Both the position numbers and the translations under genes were made by a program. A stretch of DNA of 64,000 nucleotides from Lolium rigidum (Eukaryota > Streptophyta > Magnoliopsida > Poales > Poaceae): assembly GCF_022539505.1 (NCBI RefSeq), contig NC_061509.1:35530334-35594333 (forward strand), given 5' to 3'. Of the stretch, positions 22,845 to 34,309 are shown piece after piece (the stretch's first letter is position 1; each line of letters opens with the position of its first letter). A model generated the notes under the pieces. The model saw only the letters and a list, made by a program, of their open reading frames with translations, was not told the DNA's origin and ran no database searches.

Positions 22845-24249
22845 AAGGAAGACAGTGTAGAGTCTTATAATGCTTGCAATATGTTTTTATGTAAGTTTTT
22901 CTGTACCGGTTTATACTTGTGTTTGCTTCAAATAACCTTGCTAGCCAAAGCCTTGTACTGAGAGGGAATGCTTCTCGTGCATCCAAAACCTTGAGCCAAA
23001 AACTATGCTATTTGTGTCCACCATACCTACCTACTACATGGTATTTCTCTGCCATTCCAAGTAAATACTTCATGTGCTACCTTTAAACAATTCAAAATTT
23101 ATCATCTCTTATTTGTGTCAATGTTTTATAGCTCATGAGGAAGTATGTGATGTTTTATCTTTCAATCTTGTTGAGCAGCTTTCACCAATGGACTAGTGGC
23201 TTCATCCGCTTATCCAATAATTTTGCAAAAAGAGCCGGCAACGGAGTTCCCAGCCCCAATTAATTAACTTTCATTAATAATTCTCTTCACATGTTTTGCT
23301 CTGATTTATCAGTAAGCAACTTAATTTTGCAAATAGACACTCCTCCATGGTATGAGAATGTTGGAAGGCACCCGAGGATTCGGTTAGCCATGGCTTGTGT
23401 AACCAAAGGTTGGGGGAGTGTCACCTAAATAAAACTAAAATAAATAGACACTCCTTCATGGTATGTGATTGTTGGAAGGCACCCGAGGATTCGGTTAGCC
23501 ATGGCTTGTGAAAGCAAAGGTTGGAAGGAGTGTCACCCAAAAATAAAATAAACTACACTAAAATACATGTGCAAACAAAAGAGAAGAGGGATGATCTACC
23601 TTGGTGGTAGAGATAACGTCCTTCATGGGAGCCGCTCTTTGAAAGTCTGCTTGGCAAGGGGGTTAGAGTGCCCACTACCATTCGTTGACAACAACAAACA
23701 CCTCTCAAAACTTTACTTTTATGCTCTCTATATGATTTCAAAACTTGAAAAGCTCTAGCACATGATTTAATCCCTGCTTCCCTCTGTGAAGGGCCTTTCT
23801 TTTACTTTATGTTGAGTCAGTTTACCTATTTCCTTCCATCTTAGAAGCAAACACTTGTGTCAACTGTGCATTGATTCTTACATACTTGCTTATTTGCATT
23901 CATCATATTACTTTGCGTTGACAATTATCCATGAGATATGCATGTTGAAAGTTGAAAGCAACTGCTGAAACTTATATCTTCCTTTGTGTTGCTTCGATGT
24001 CTTTAATTTGAATTTATTGCTTTATGAGTTAACTCTTATGCAAGACTTTTGATGCTTGTCTTGAAAGTATTATTCATGAAAAGTTTTGCTATATGTTATC
24101 TATTTGTTAAGCAAACTGTAGATCATTGCCTTGAGTCACTGCATTCATCTCATATGCTTTACAATAGTATGATCAAAATTATGTAAGTAGCATGTCACTA
24201 CATAAATTATTCTTTTTATCGTTTACCTACTCGAGGGCGAGTAGGAACT
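22845..24249 (+). other. Element B 3' non-coding interior, second part
   Basis: Continues B after the Tat-like insertion. It includes a duplicated block, CACTCCTTCATGGTATG-type, at about 23338-23420 and 23450-23535. I see no gene. Confidence 0.65.
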
Positions 24250-24263
24250 AAGCTTGGGGATGC
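24250..24263 (+). other. Polypurine tract of element B
   Basis: AAGCTTGGGGATGC abuts the 3' LTR start at 24264. Confidence 0.8.
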
Positions 24264-25057
24264 TGATACGTCTCCAACGTATCTATAATTTCTGATGTTC
24301 CATGCTTGTTTTATGACAATACCTACATGTTTTGCTCGCACTTTATAATGTTTTTATGCGTTTTACGGAACTAACCTATTAACAAGATGCCACAGTGCCA
24401 ATTCCTGTTTTCTGCTGTTTTTGGTTCCAGAAAGGCTGTTCGGGCAATATTCTCGGAATTCGACGAAACGAAGACCCAGTATCTTATTTTTCCCGGAAGA
24501 CCCCAGAACACCGAAGGAGAGTCGGAGGAGGGCCAGAGGGCCACCACACCATAAGGCGGCGCGGCCCCAGGCCTGGCCGCGCCAGCCTATGGTGAGGGGG
24601 GCCCAGGCACCCTCCTGCGCCGCCTCTTCGCCTATTAGACCCCTTTCGACCTAAAAACGCGATACGAATTGACGAAACTCTAGAAAGACTCCAGGGGCGC
24701 CGCCGCCATCGCGAAACTCCAATTCGGAGGACAGAAGTCTCTGTTCCGGCACCCTGCCGGGACGGGGAAGTGCCCCCGGAAGCCATCTCCATCAACGCCA
24801 CCGCCTCCATCATGCTCCGTGAGTAGTTCCCCCATGGACTACGGGTTCTAGCTGTAGCTAGTTGGTACTCTCTCTCCCATGTACTTCAATACAATGATCT
24901 CATGAGCTGCCTTACATGATTGAGATTCATCTGATGTAATCGGTGTTGTGTTTGTTGGGATCCGATGAATTGTTACATTATGATCAGTCTATCTATATAA
25001 GTTTGTGAAGTTATTGTTGCTACAATCTTGTTATGCTTAATGCTTGTCACTAGGGCC

Positions 25058-26569
25058 TGATACGTCTCCGACGTATCGATAATTTCTTATGTTCCATGCC
25101 ACATTATTGATGTTATATACATGTTTTATTCACACTTTATGTCATATTCGTGCATTTTCTGGAACTAACCTATTAACAAGATGCCGAAGTGCCGGTTCTC
25201 GTTTTCTCGCTGTTTTTGGTTTCAGAAATCCTAGTAACGAAATATTCTCAGAATTGGACGAAATCAACGCCCGGGTTCCTATTTTCACCGGAAGCATCCA
25301 GAACACACGAGAAGGACCGGAGGGGGCACCGGGCCCCGGACCATAGGCCGGCGCGGCCCAGGCCCTGGCCGCGCCGCCCTATGGTGTCGTCGCCCCTTCG
25401 ACCCTCCTGCGCCACCTCTTCGCCTATTTAAAGCCCCTGGATCGAAAACCCTGATGCGTTCGACGAAAACCACAGAAACCTTCCAGAGCCGCCGCCATCG
25501 CGAGGCCAAGATCTGGGGGACAGGAGTCTCTGTTCCGGCACCCTGCCGGAGCGGGGAAGTGCCCCGGAAGGCTTCCCCATCGACACCGCTGCCATCTCCA
25601 CCGCCATCTTCATCACCGCTGCTGCTCCCATGAGGAGGGAGTAGTTCTCCATCGAGGCTCGGGGCTGTACCGATAGCTATGTGGTTCATCTCTCTCCTAT
25701 GTACCTCAATACAATAATCTCATGAGCTGCTTTACATGATTGAGATTCATATGAGTTTGTATCACAATTTATCTATGTGCTACTCTAGCAAAGTTATTAA
25801 AGTAGTTCTATTCCTCCCGCACGTGTGTAAAGGTGACGAGTGTGTGCACCGTGTTAGTACTTGGTTTATGCTATGATCATGATCTCTTGTAGATTGCGAA
25901 GTTAACTATTGCTATGATAATATTGATGTGATCTATGCCTCCTACATATGCATGAAGGTGACAGTGTGCATGCTATGTTAGTACTTGGTTTAGTCTTTTG
26001 ATCTATCTTACACTATAAGGTTACTAAAATATGAACAAATTGTGGAGCTTGTTAACTCCGGCATTGAGGGTTCGTGTAATCCTACGCAATGCGTTCATCA
26101 TCCAACAAGAGTGTAGAGTATGCATTTATCTATTCTGTTATGTGATCAATGTTGAGAGTGTCCACTAGTGAAAGTCTAATCCCTAGGCCTTGTTCCTAAA
26201 TACTGCTGCGTTACTACTGCTTGTTTACTGTTTCTCTGCGTTACTACTCGTTGCAATACTACCACCATCAACTACACGCCAGCAAGCTATTTATCGGCAC
26301 CGTTGCTATCTGCTCCTATATATTCATACCACCTGTATTTCACTATCTCTTCGCCGAACTAGTGCACCTATTTGGTGTGTTGGGGACACAAGAGACTTCT
26401 TGCTTTGTGGTTGCGGGGTTGCATGAGAGGGATATCTTTGACCTCTTCCTCCCCGAGTTCGATAAACCTTGGGTGATCCACTTAAGGGAAAACTTGCTGC
26501 TGTTCTACAAACCTCTGCTCTTGGAGGCCCAACACTGTCTACAGGAAAGGAGGGGGAACGTAGACATCA
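25058..26569 (+). repeat. 5' LTR of element C
   Basis: 1512 bp. The first bases form a perfect inverted repeat, GATACGTC-TCC-GACGTATC. A TATA-like CTATTTAAAGCCCC near 25423 is repeated near 30408 in the 3' LTR. Confidence 0.92.
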
Positions 26570-26580
26570 AGCTAATTTTC

Positions 26581-26598
26581 TGGCGCCGTTGCCGGGGA
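26581..26598 (+). other. Primer-binding site of element C (tRNA-Asp)
   Basis: TGGCGCCGTTGCCGGGGA, 11 nt after the LTR, identical to the sites in A and D. Confidence 0.9.
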
Positions 26599-26731
26599 GG
26601 AAAGGTAAAAGGTACTCACACTCCGGATCTCGGCTACTAAGCTATTTTCCGGCGTTGTAAGTACTCAAAGCTATTTCCTTTAGATCCTGCAATTGCATCT
26701 TTTTGTTTCTTGTTTACACTAGTTAGGCATA

Positions 26732-27457
26732 ATGGACAACAATGAGCTTTTTATTCTATTTCCTGATTTAAGACATGGATGGTTTGATCCGAAAATTAAA
26801 AAACCCATGGAACATATTAATATGAACACTTTGAACACCATTGTTGCTAATGATATGGAAAATTCTAAGCTTGGGGAAGCTGGCTTTGATGAGCATGATC
26901 TTTTTAGTCCCCCAAGCATTGAGGAGAAAATTTTCTTTGATGATACTTTGCCTCCTATTTATGATGATTATAATGATATTGGTCTTTTAGTGCCGCCTAC
27001 TATGGAGAGTAATTTTTATGATGATAATACTATGCCTCCTACACTTGATGAGAATAATAATGATAGCTACTTTGTTGAATTTGCTCCTACTACAATTAAT
27101 AAGAATAACTATGCTTATGTTGGGAGTAGTAATAATTTTATGCATGAGACTCATGATAAGAATGCTTTATGTGATAGTTATATTGTTGAGTTTGCTCATG
27201 ATGCTACTGAAAGTTATTATGAGAGAGGAAAATATTGTTTTAGAAATTTTCATGTTACTAAAATGCCTCTCTATGTGCTGAAATTTTTCAAGCTATACTT
27301 GTTTTATCTTCCTATGCTTGTTACTTTGCTCTTCATGAACTTGTTTATTTACAAGATTCCTATGCATAGGAAGCATGTTAGACTTAAATGTGTTTTGTAT
27401 TTGCCTCTTGATGCTCTCTTTTTCTTCAAATACTATTTCTTGCGAGTGCATCATTAA
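26732..27457 (+). CDS. Orphan ORF of element C (241 aa), putative membrane-associated protein
   Basis: Uninterrupted homologue of the 229-aa ORF in A. Shared blocks in order are: KIKKPME, NTIVANxMENSKLGEAGFDEHD, FSPP..EEKIFFDD (20-80), NNNDSYFVEFAPTTINKN (near 108-125), SSNNFMHETHDKN, DSYIVEFAHDA, YYERGKY, a hydrophobic segment LYLFYLPMLVTLLFMNLF (near 187-204), KIPMHRK, and the terminal FLRVHH. C has an additional acidic stretch (near 75-105). The codons for SKLGEAG are TCTAAGCTTGGGGAAGCTGG, close to the element's polypurine tract. Start chosen at the first ATG, 26732, matching A. Function unknown; env-like or accessory roles are possible. Confidence 0.68.
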   Translation: MDNNELFILFPDLRHGWFDPKIKKPMEHINMNTLNTIVANDMENSKLGEAGFDEHDLFSPPSIEEKIFFDDTLPPIYDDYNDIGLLVPPTMESNFYDDNTMPPTLDENNNDSYFVEFAPTTINKNNYAYVGSSNNFMHETHDKNALCDSYIVEFAHDATESYYERGKYCFRNFHVTKMPLYVLKFFKLYLFYLPMLVTLLFMNLFIYKIPMHRKHVRLKCVLYLPLDALFFFKYYFLRVHH

Positions 27458-30029
27458 AAACTGCTGAGCCCATCTTAACGGCTATAAAGAAAGAACTTCT
27501 TGGGATGTGTTATTTTGCTACAGTACTTTGTTTTATATTTGTGTCTTGGAAGTTGTTTACTACTGTAGCAACCTCTCCTTATCTTAGTTTTGTGTTTTGT
27601 TGTGCCAAGTAAAGTCTTTGATAGTAAAGTCAATACTAGATTTGGATTACTGCGCGTAAACTGTTTTCTTGCTTGTCACGAATTTGGGCCTAATTCTCCG
27701 TAGGTAACTCAGAAAATTATGCCAATTTACGTGAGTGATCCTCGGATATGTACGCAACTTTCATTCAATTTGAGCATTTTCATCTGAGCAAGTCTGGTGC
27801 CATTTTAAAATTCGTCTTTACGGATCGTTCTGTTTTGACAGATTCTGCCTTTTATTTCGCATTGCTTCTTTCGTCTGTGTTGGGTGGATTTCTTTGTTCC
27901 ATTACCTTCCGGTAGCTTTGGGCAATGTCCAGAAGTGTTAAGAATGATTGTGTCACCTCTGAACATGTGAATTTTTGATTATGCACTAACCCTCTAATGA
28001 GTTTGTTTCGAGTTTGGTGTGAAGGAAGTTTTCAAGGGTCAAGAGAGGAGGATGATATACTATGATCAAGAAGAGTGAAAGCTCTAAGCTTGGGGATGCC
28101 CCGGTGGTTCACCCCTGCATATATTAAGAAGACTCAAGCGTCTAAGCTTGGGGATGCCCAAGGCATCCCCTTCTTCATCGACAACATTATCAGGTTCCTC
28201 CCCTGAAACTATATTTTTATTCCATCACATCTTATGTGCTTTGCTTGGAGCGTCGGTTTGTTTTTGTTTTTTTGTTTTGTTTGAATAAAATGTATCCTAG
28301 CATTCACTTTATGGGAGAGAGACACGCTCCGCTGTAGCATATGGACAAGTATGTCCTTAGTTTCTACTCATAGTATTCATGGCGAAGTTTCTCCTTCGTT
28401 AAATTGTTATATGGTTGGAATTGAAAAATGATACATGTAGTAATTGCTATAATGTCTTGGGTAATGTGATACTTGGCAATTGTTGTGCTCATGTTTAAGC
28501 TCTTGCATCATATGCTTTGCACCCATTAATGAAGAAATACATAGAGCATGCTAAAATTTGGTTTGCATAATTGGTCTCTCTAAGGTCTAGATAATTTCTA
28601 GTAAGGTGTTTGAACAACAAGGAAGACGATGTATAGTCTTATAATGCTTGTAATATGTCTTTTATGTGAGTTTCTGCTGTACTAGTTCATACTTGTGCTT
28701 GCTTCAAATAACCTTGCTAGCCTAAACCTTGTATCGAGAGGGAATACTTCTCATGCATCCAAAATACTTGAGCCAACCACTATGCCATTTGTGTCCACCA
28801 TACCTACCTACTACATGGTATTTCTCTGCCATTCCAAAGTAAATTGCTTGAGTGCTACCTTTAAAATTCCATCATTCACCTTACAATATATAGCTCATGG
28901 GACAAATAGCTTAAAAACTATTGTGGTATTGAATATGTACTTATGCACTTTATCTCTTATTAAGTTGCTTGTTGTGCGATAACCATGTTTCGGGGACGCC
29001 ATCAACTATTCTTTGTTGAATATCATGTGAGTTGCTATGCATGTTCGTCTTGTCCGAAGTAAGAGAGATCTACCACCTTATGGTTAAGCATGCATATTGT
29101 TAGAGAAGAACATTGGGCCGCTAACTAAAGCCATGATCCATGGTGGAAGTTTCAGTTTTGGACAAAATCCTCAATCTCATATGAGAAAATTATTAATTGT
29201 TGTTACATGCTTATGCATAAAAGAGGAGTCCATTATCTCGTTGTCTATGTTGTCCCGGTATGGATGTCTAAGTTGAAGAATAATCAATAGCGAGAAATCC
29301 AATGCGAGTTTTCTCCTTAGACCTTTGTACAGGGCGGCATAGAGGTACCCCTTTGTGACACTTGGTAAAAACATGTGCATTGTGATGATCCGGTAGTCCA
29401 AGCTAATTAGGACAAGGTGCGGGCACTATTAGTACACTATGCATGAGGCTTGCAACTTGTGAGATATAATTTACATGATATATATGCTTTATTACTACCG
29501 TTGACAAAATTGTTTCATGTTTTCAAAATCAAAGCTCTAGCACAAATATAGCAATCGATGCTTTCCTCTATGGAGGACCATTCTTTTACTTTTATTGTTG
29601 AGTCAGTTCACCTATTCCTCTCCACCTCAAGAAGCAAACACTTGTGTGAACTGTGCATTGATTCCTACATACTTGCTTATTGCACTTATTATATTGCTTT
29701 GCATTGACAACTATCCATGAGATATACATGTTATAAGTTGAAAGCAACCGCTGAAACTTAATCTTCCTTTGTGTTGCTTCAATGCCTTTACTTTGAATTA
29801 TTGCTTTATGAGTTAACTCTTATGCAAGACTTATTGATGCTTGTCTTGAAGTACTATTTATGAAAAGTCTTTGCTATATGATTCACTTGTTTACTCATGT
29901 CATATACATTGTTTTGATCGCTGCATTCACTACATATGCTTTACAAATAGTATGATCAAGATTATGATGGCATGACACTCCAGAAATTATCTTTGTTATC
30001 GTTTTACCTGCTCGGGACGAGCAGTAACT
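27458..30029 (+). other. Element C 3' non-coding interior
   Basis: Collinear with the same region of A and B. No coding similarity seen. The hairpin is at 28150-28170 and another AAGCTTGGGGATGC at 28087-28100. Confidence 0.75.
28150..28170 (+). other. Conserved hairpin with polypurine-like motif (copy C)
   Basis: GGGGATGCC and GGCATCCCC around CAA, as in B, and with the complementary loop in A. Confidence 0.6.
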
Positions 30030-30043
30030 AAGCTTGGGGATGC
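30030..30043 (+). other. Polypurine tract of element C
   Basis: AAGCTTGGGGATGC directly before the 3' LTR. Confidence 0.8.
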
Positions 30044-31552
30044 TGATACGTCTCCGACGTATCGATAATTTCTTATGTTCCATGCCACATTATTGATGTT
30101 ATATACATGTTTTATGCACACTTTATGTCATATTCGTGCATTTTCTGGGAACTAACCTATTAACAAGATGCCGAAGTGCCGGTTCCTGTTTTCGCTGTTT
30201 TTGGTTTCAGAAATCCTAGTAACGAAATATTCTCGGAATTGGACGAAATCAACGCCCGGGTTCCTATTTTCACCGGAAGCATCCGAACACACGAGAAGGA
30301 CCGGAGGGGGCACTCGGGCCCCCGGACCATAGGCCGGCGCGGCCCGAGCCCCGGCCGCGCCGCCCTATGGTGTCGTCGCCCTTCGACCCTCCTGCGCCGC
30401 CTCTTCGCCTATTTAAAGCCCCCGGATCGAAAACCCCGATGCGTTCGACGAAAACCACGAAACCTTCCGGAGCCGCCGCCATCGCGAGGCCAAGATCCGG
30501 GGGACAGGAGTCTCTGTTCCGGCACCCTGCCGGAGCGGGGAAGTGCCCCGGAAGGCTTCTCCATCGACACCGCTGCCATCTCCACCGCCATCTTCATCAC
30601 CGCTGCTGCTCCCATGAGGAGGGAGTAGTTCTCCATCGAGGCTCGGGGCTGTACCGGTAGCTATGTGGTTCATCTCTCTCCTATGTACCTCAATACAATA
30701 ATCTCATGAGCTGCTTTACATGATTGAGATTCATATGAGTTTGTATCACAATTTATCTATGTGCTACTCTAGCAAAGTTATTAAAGTAGTTCTATTCCTC
30801 CGCACGTGTGTAAAGGTGACGAGTGTGTGCACCGTGTTAGTACTTGGTTTATGCTATGATCATGATCTCTTGTAGATTGCGAAGTTAACTATTGCTATGA
30901 TAATATTGATGTGATCTATGCCTCCTACATATGCATGAAGGTGACGAGTGTGCATGCTATGTTAGTACTTGGTTTAGTCTTTTGATCTATCTTACACTAT
31001 AAGGTTACTAAAATATGAACAAATTGTGGAGCTTGTTAACTCCGGCATTGAGGGTTCGTGTAATCCTACGCAATGCGTTCATCATCCAACAAGAGTGTAG
31101 AGTATGCATTTATCTATTCTGTTATGTGATCAATGTTGAGAGTGTCCACTAGTGAAAGTCTAATCCCTAGGCCTTGTTCCTAAATACTGCTGCGTTACTA
31201 CTTGCTTGTTTACTGTTTTACTGCGTTACTACTGCTGCAATACTACCACCATCAACTACACGCCAGCAAGCTATTTACTGGCACCGTTGCTACTGCTCCT
31301 ATATATTCATACCACCTGTATTTCACTATCTCTTCACCGAACTAGTGCACCTATTTGGTGTGTTGGGGACACAAGAGACTTCTTGCTTTGTGGTTGCAGG
31401 GTTGCATGAGAGGGATATCTTTGACCTCTTCCTCCTCGAGTTCGATAAACCTTGGGTGATCCACTTAAGGGAAAACTTGCTGCTGTTCTACAAACCTCTG
31501 CTCTTGGAGGCCCAACACCGTCTACGAGAAAGGAGGGGGAACGTAGACATCG
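30044..31552 (+). repeat. 3' LTR of element C
   Basis: 1509 bp, followed by target duplication GGGCC. Confidence 0.92.
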
Positions 31553-32314
31553 GGGCCCGAGTGGCATGATCTTAGATTTAAGCTCTATAATTATTGCTTA
31601 GATTGTATCTACAAGTTGTTTGCACATGTCTATGTCCGGAACCCGAGGCCCCGAGTGACAGGCAATCGGGATAAGCTGGAGGGGAAGGCGTAGGTATGAG
31701 GATCACATGTTTTCACCAAGTGTTAATGCTTTGCTCCGGTGCTCTATTAAAAGGAGTACCTTAATTGCCGATAGATTCCCTAGAGGCCCGGCTGCCACCG
31801 GCTGGTAGGACAAAAGATGTTATGCAAGTTTCTCATTGCGAGCACGTATGACTATATATGGAAAACATGCCTACATGATTAATAATCTTGATGTTCTGTC
31901 TTAATGTTATTTCAATCCTATCAATTGCCCAACTGTAATTTGTTCACCCAACACTTGTCACTTGTTATTGGGGAGTTACCACTAGTATAGATAGCTGGGA
32001 ACCCCGGTCCATCTCTCATCATCATATACTCGTTCCTACATGTCATTGGAAGTAGTATCAACTATTTTCTGGTGCCATTGCGTACGTATTCTCTATTCTT
32101 GCTCGTCGTGTTACTTGTTACTATCGCTCTCATATTACTGCTTGCTTTCACATCACCCCTGTTGCTAGTGCTTTTCCAGGTGCAGCTGAATTGACAACTC
32201 AGTTGTTAAGGCTTATAAGTATTCTTTACCTCCCCTTGTGTCGAATCAATAAATTTGGGTTTTACTTCCCTCGAAGACTGTTGCGATCCCCTATACTTGT
32301 GGGTTATCACCCAT

Positions 32315-32458
32315 CTATTCTTGCAGGAACAAAGCTCATAGCAACTCAGCATGTCCTGTAGCGGTAGCGGTTCATCGATTACATCTACCAGGAACTGTAA
32401 TTCTATTTGTACCAATTTAGGGTGCTCAGCACCCTACCCTTGTTAAAAAAAGAGGAAG
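32315..32458 (+). pseudogene. Second LINE, 3' end after the nested insertion
   Basis: Continuation of the remnant at 2908-3997: a short coding-like stretch, a stop, then GGGTGCTCAGCACCC and ACCCTTGTTAAAAAAA, which looks like a LINE 3' end with a short A tail. Confidence 0.6.
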
Positions 32459-32492
32459 ACAAAATGAAACCACACACACAAGGGGGCTGAGC

Positions 32493-34304
32493 TGATGGGA
32501 TTCGTAACATAGAAAACAAAAAATTTCCTACCGCAAGAACGAATAACAAGCCAAGATGCAATCTAGAAGATTGGAGCAACAAGAAGATCATGAGACTAAC
32601 CCTCGAAGATTTCCAAAGTCTACGAGATTAGATCTCGTTGTTGCAGAAGATGATCACTTGCCGCTTTCAAAAGCGCGTAGAAGATCTTAACGGTGCCACA
32701 GTCGGGCAGCACCTCCGTACTCGGTCACACGTTCGGTGTTGATGACGACGTCCTTCTCCCCGTTACAGCGGGCAGCGGAAGTAGTAGATCCTCCTCGGAA
32801 TCCCGACAGCACGACGGCGTGGTGGAGGTGGTGGTGGAGATCTCCGGCAGGGCTTCGCCTAAGCGCTAAAGGAGGTGTATGAGGAGGGGGGCGGCTAGGG
32901 TTTGGGGAGAGGGGAAGCTGGGGCGCCGGCCTTGGTGGCTTTGGTTGGTGCGGACAAAGAGGTGGCCGGCCCCTCCCTCTCTCCCTCATTATATAGGTGG
33001 AACCCCAAGGGTTTGCCCAAAGTCTTCGAATAAGACCCTAATTCAAAACTACCTTATGGACGAAACCTAGAGGGACAGGGACTCTCCCCTTCCCCCCTTG
33101 TTGGCCGGCCAAGGAGGTGGAGTCCACCATGCACTCCACCCTCCCACTTGGTTGGCTGGTTAGGGTTGGTGGAGTCCAACCGGGACTCCACCTTCGATGG
33201 TGATTTCTTCCGGAAGGTTCTAGAACATTCTAGCGCCTTCCATAAATGCACCGGATCATTTCCAAAATTGGAAAGTGACTTCCTATATATGAATCTTATT
33301 CTCCGGACCATTCCGGACCTCCTCGTGATGTCATGGATCCCATCCTAGACTCCGAACAAAATTCGAACTCCATTCCATATTCCATATCTACTTAAAACGA
33401 CATCAAACCTTAAGTGTGTCACCCTACGGTTCGTGAACTATGTAGACATGGTTGAAACTCTTCTCCGACCAATAACCAATAGCGGGATCTGGAGATCCAT
33501 AATGGCTCCCACACATTCAACGATAACTTAGTGATCGATTGAACCATTTACATACGATACCGATTTCCTTTGTCACGCGATATTTTACTTGTCCGAGGTT
33601 TGATCATCGGTATCTCCATACCTTGTTCAACCTCGTCTCCGACAAGTACTCTTTACTCGTACCATGACATGTCATCTCTTGTGACCAAGTCACATGCTTG
33701 CAAGCTAATCAGACGACATTCCACCGAGAGGGCCCAAAGTATATCTATCCGTCATCGGGATGGACAAATCCCACTCTTGATCCATATGCCTCAACTCATA
33801 CTTTCCGAATACTTAATCCCACCTTTATAACCACCCATTTACGCAATGGCGTTTGATGTAATCAAAGTACCCTTCCGGTATAAGTGATTTACATGATCTC
33901 ATGGTCGAAGGACTAGATAACTATGTATCGAAAGCTTATAGCAAATTGAACTTAATGACATGATCTTATGCTACGCTTAATTGGGTGTGTCTGATCTTAT
34001 GCTACGCTTAATTGGGTGTGTCCATTACATCATTCATCCAATGACATAACCTTGTTATTAATAACATCCAATGTTCCATTCGCAAAAAAAAAAATCCAAT
34101 GTTCATGATCATGAAACTATGATCATCTATTAATCAACAAGCTAGTTATACAAGAGGCTTACTAGGGACTCCTTGTTGTTCACATAACACACATGTATCA
34201 ATGTTTCGGTTAATACAATTATAGCATGGTATGCAAACATTTATCATAAACACAAAGATATATAATAACCACTTTATTATTGCCTCTTGGGCATATCTCC
34301 AACA
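32493..34304 (-). mobile_element. Copia solo LTR (BARE/Angela-like)
   Basis: 1812 bp, TG...CA, flanked by TGAGC (32488-32492 and 34305-34309). On the minus strand it starts TGTTGGAGATATGCCC and continues AAGAGGCAATAATAAA, the hallmark of BARE/WIS/Angela-type LTRs. No interior or second LTR is present, so it is the product of LTR-LTR recombination. A minus-strand TATA box (CCTATATAATG) is near 32985-32996. A perfect 31-bp tandem duplication covers 33961-34022. Confidence 0.92.
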
Positions 34305-34309
34305 TGAGC

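Larger units (their letters stand above)
25058..31552 (+). mobile_element. Element C: Athila-like non-autonomous LTR retrotransposon in B's 3' LTR
   Basis: A 6495-bp insertion, TGATACGTCTCC to GACATCG, flanked by GGGCC (25053-25057 and 31553-31557). The last base of the 3' LTR is G where the 5' LTR has A, probably a point change. LTRs are 1512 and 1509 bp. It has the same plan as A and B: tRNA-Asp primer site, orphan ORF, hairpin, polypurine tract, no gag or pol. Confidence 0.92.
3998..32309 (+). mobile_element. Element B: Athila-like non-autonomous LTR retrotransposon (host of the nest)
   Basis: This Gypsy-superfamily LTR element starts TGATACGTCTCC at 3998 and ends GGGTTATCA at 32309, flanked by the 5-bp duplication CCCAT. 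Without its three nested insertions it is about 7.2 kb. The two LTRs reassemble to about 1544 and 1546 bp. The interior has a degenerate tRNA-Asp primer site, a broken orphan ORF, a conserved hairpin and a polypurine tract, but no gag, protease, RT or integrase. It depends on proteins from another element. The lineage call rests on the primer type and the TGATACGTCTC ends known from Triticeae Gypsy families; the exact family name is uncertain. Confidence 0.9.
24264..32309 (+). repeat. 3' LTR of element B, split by element C
   Basis: Made of 24264-25057 and 31558-32309 (1546 bp together), matching the reassembled 5' LTR. Confidence 0.88.
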
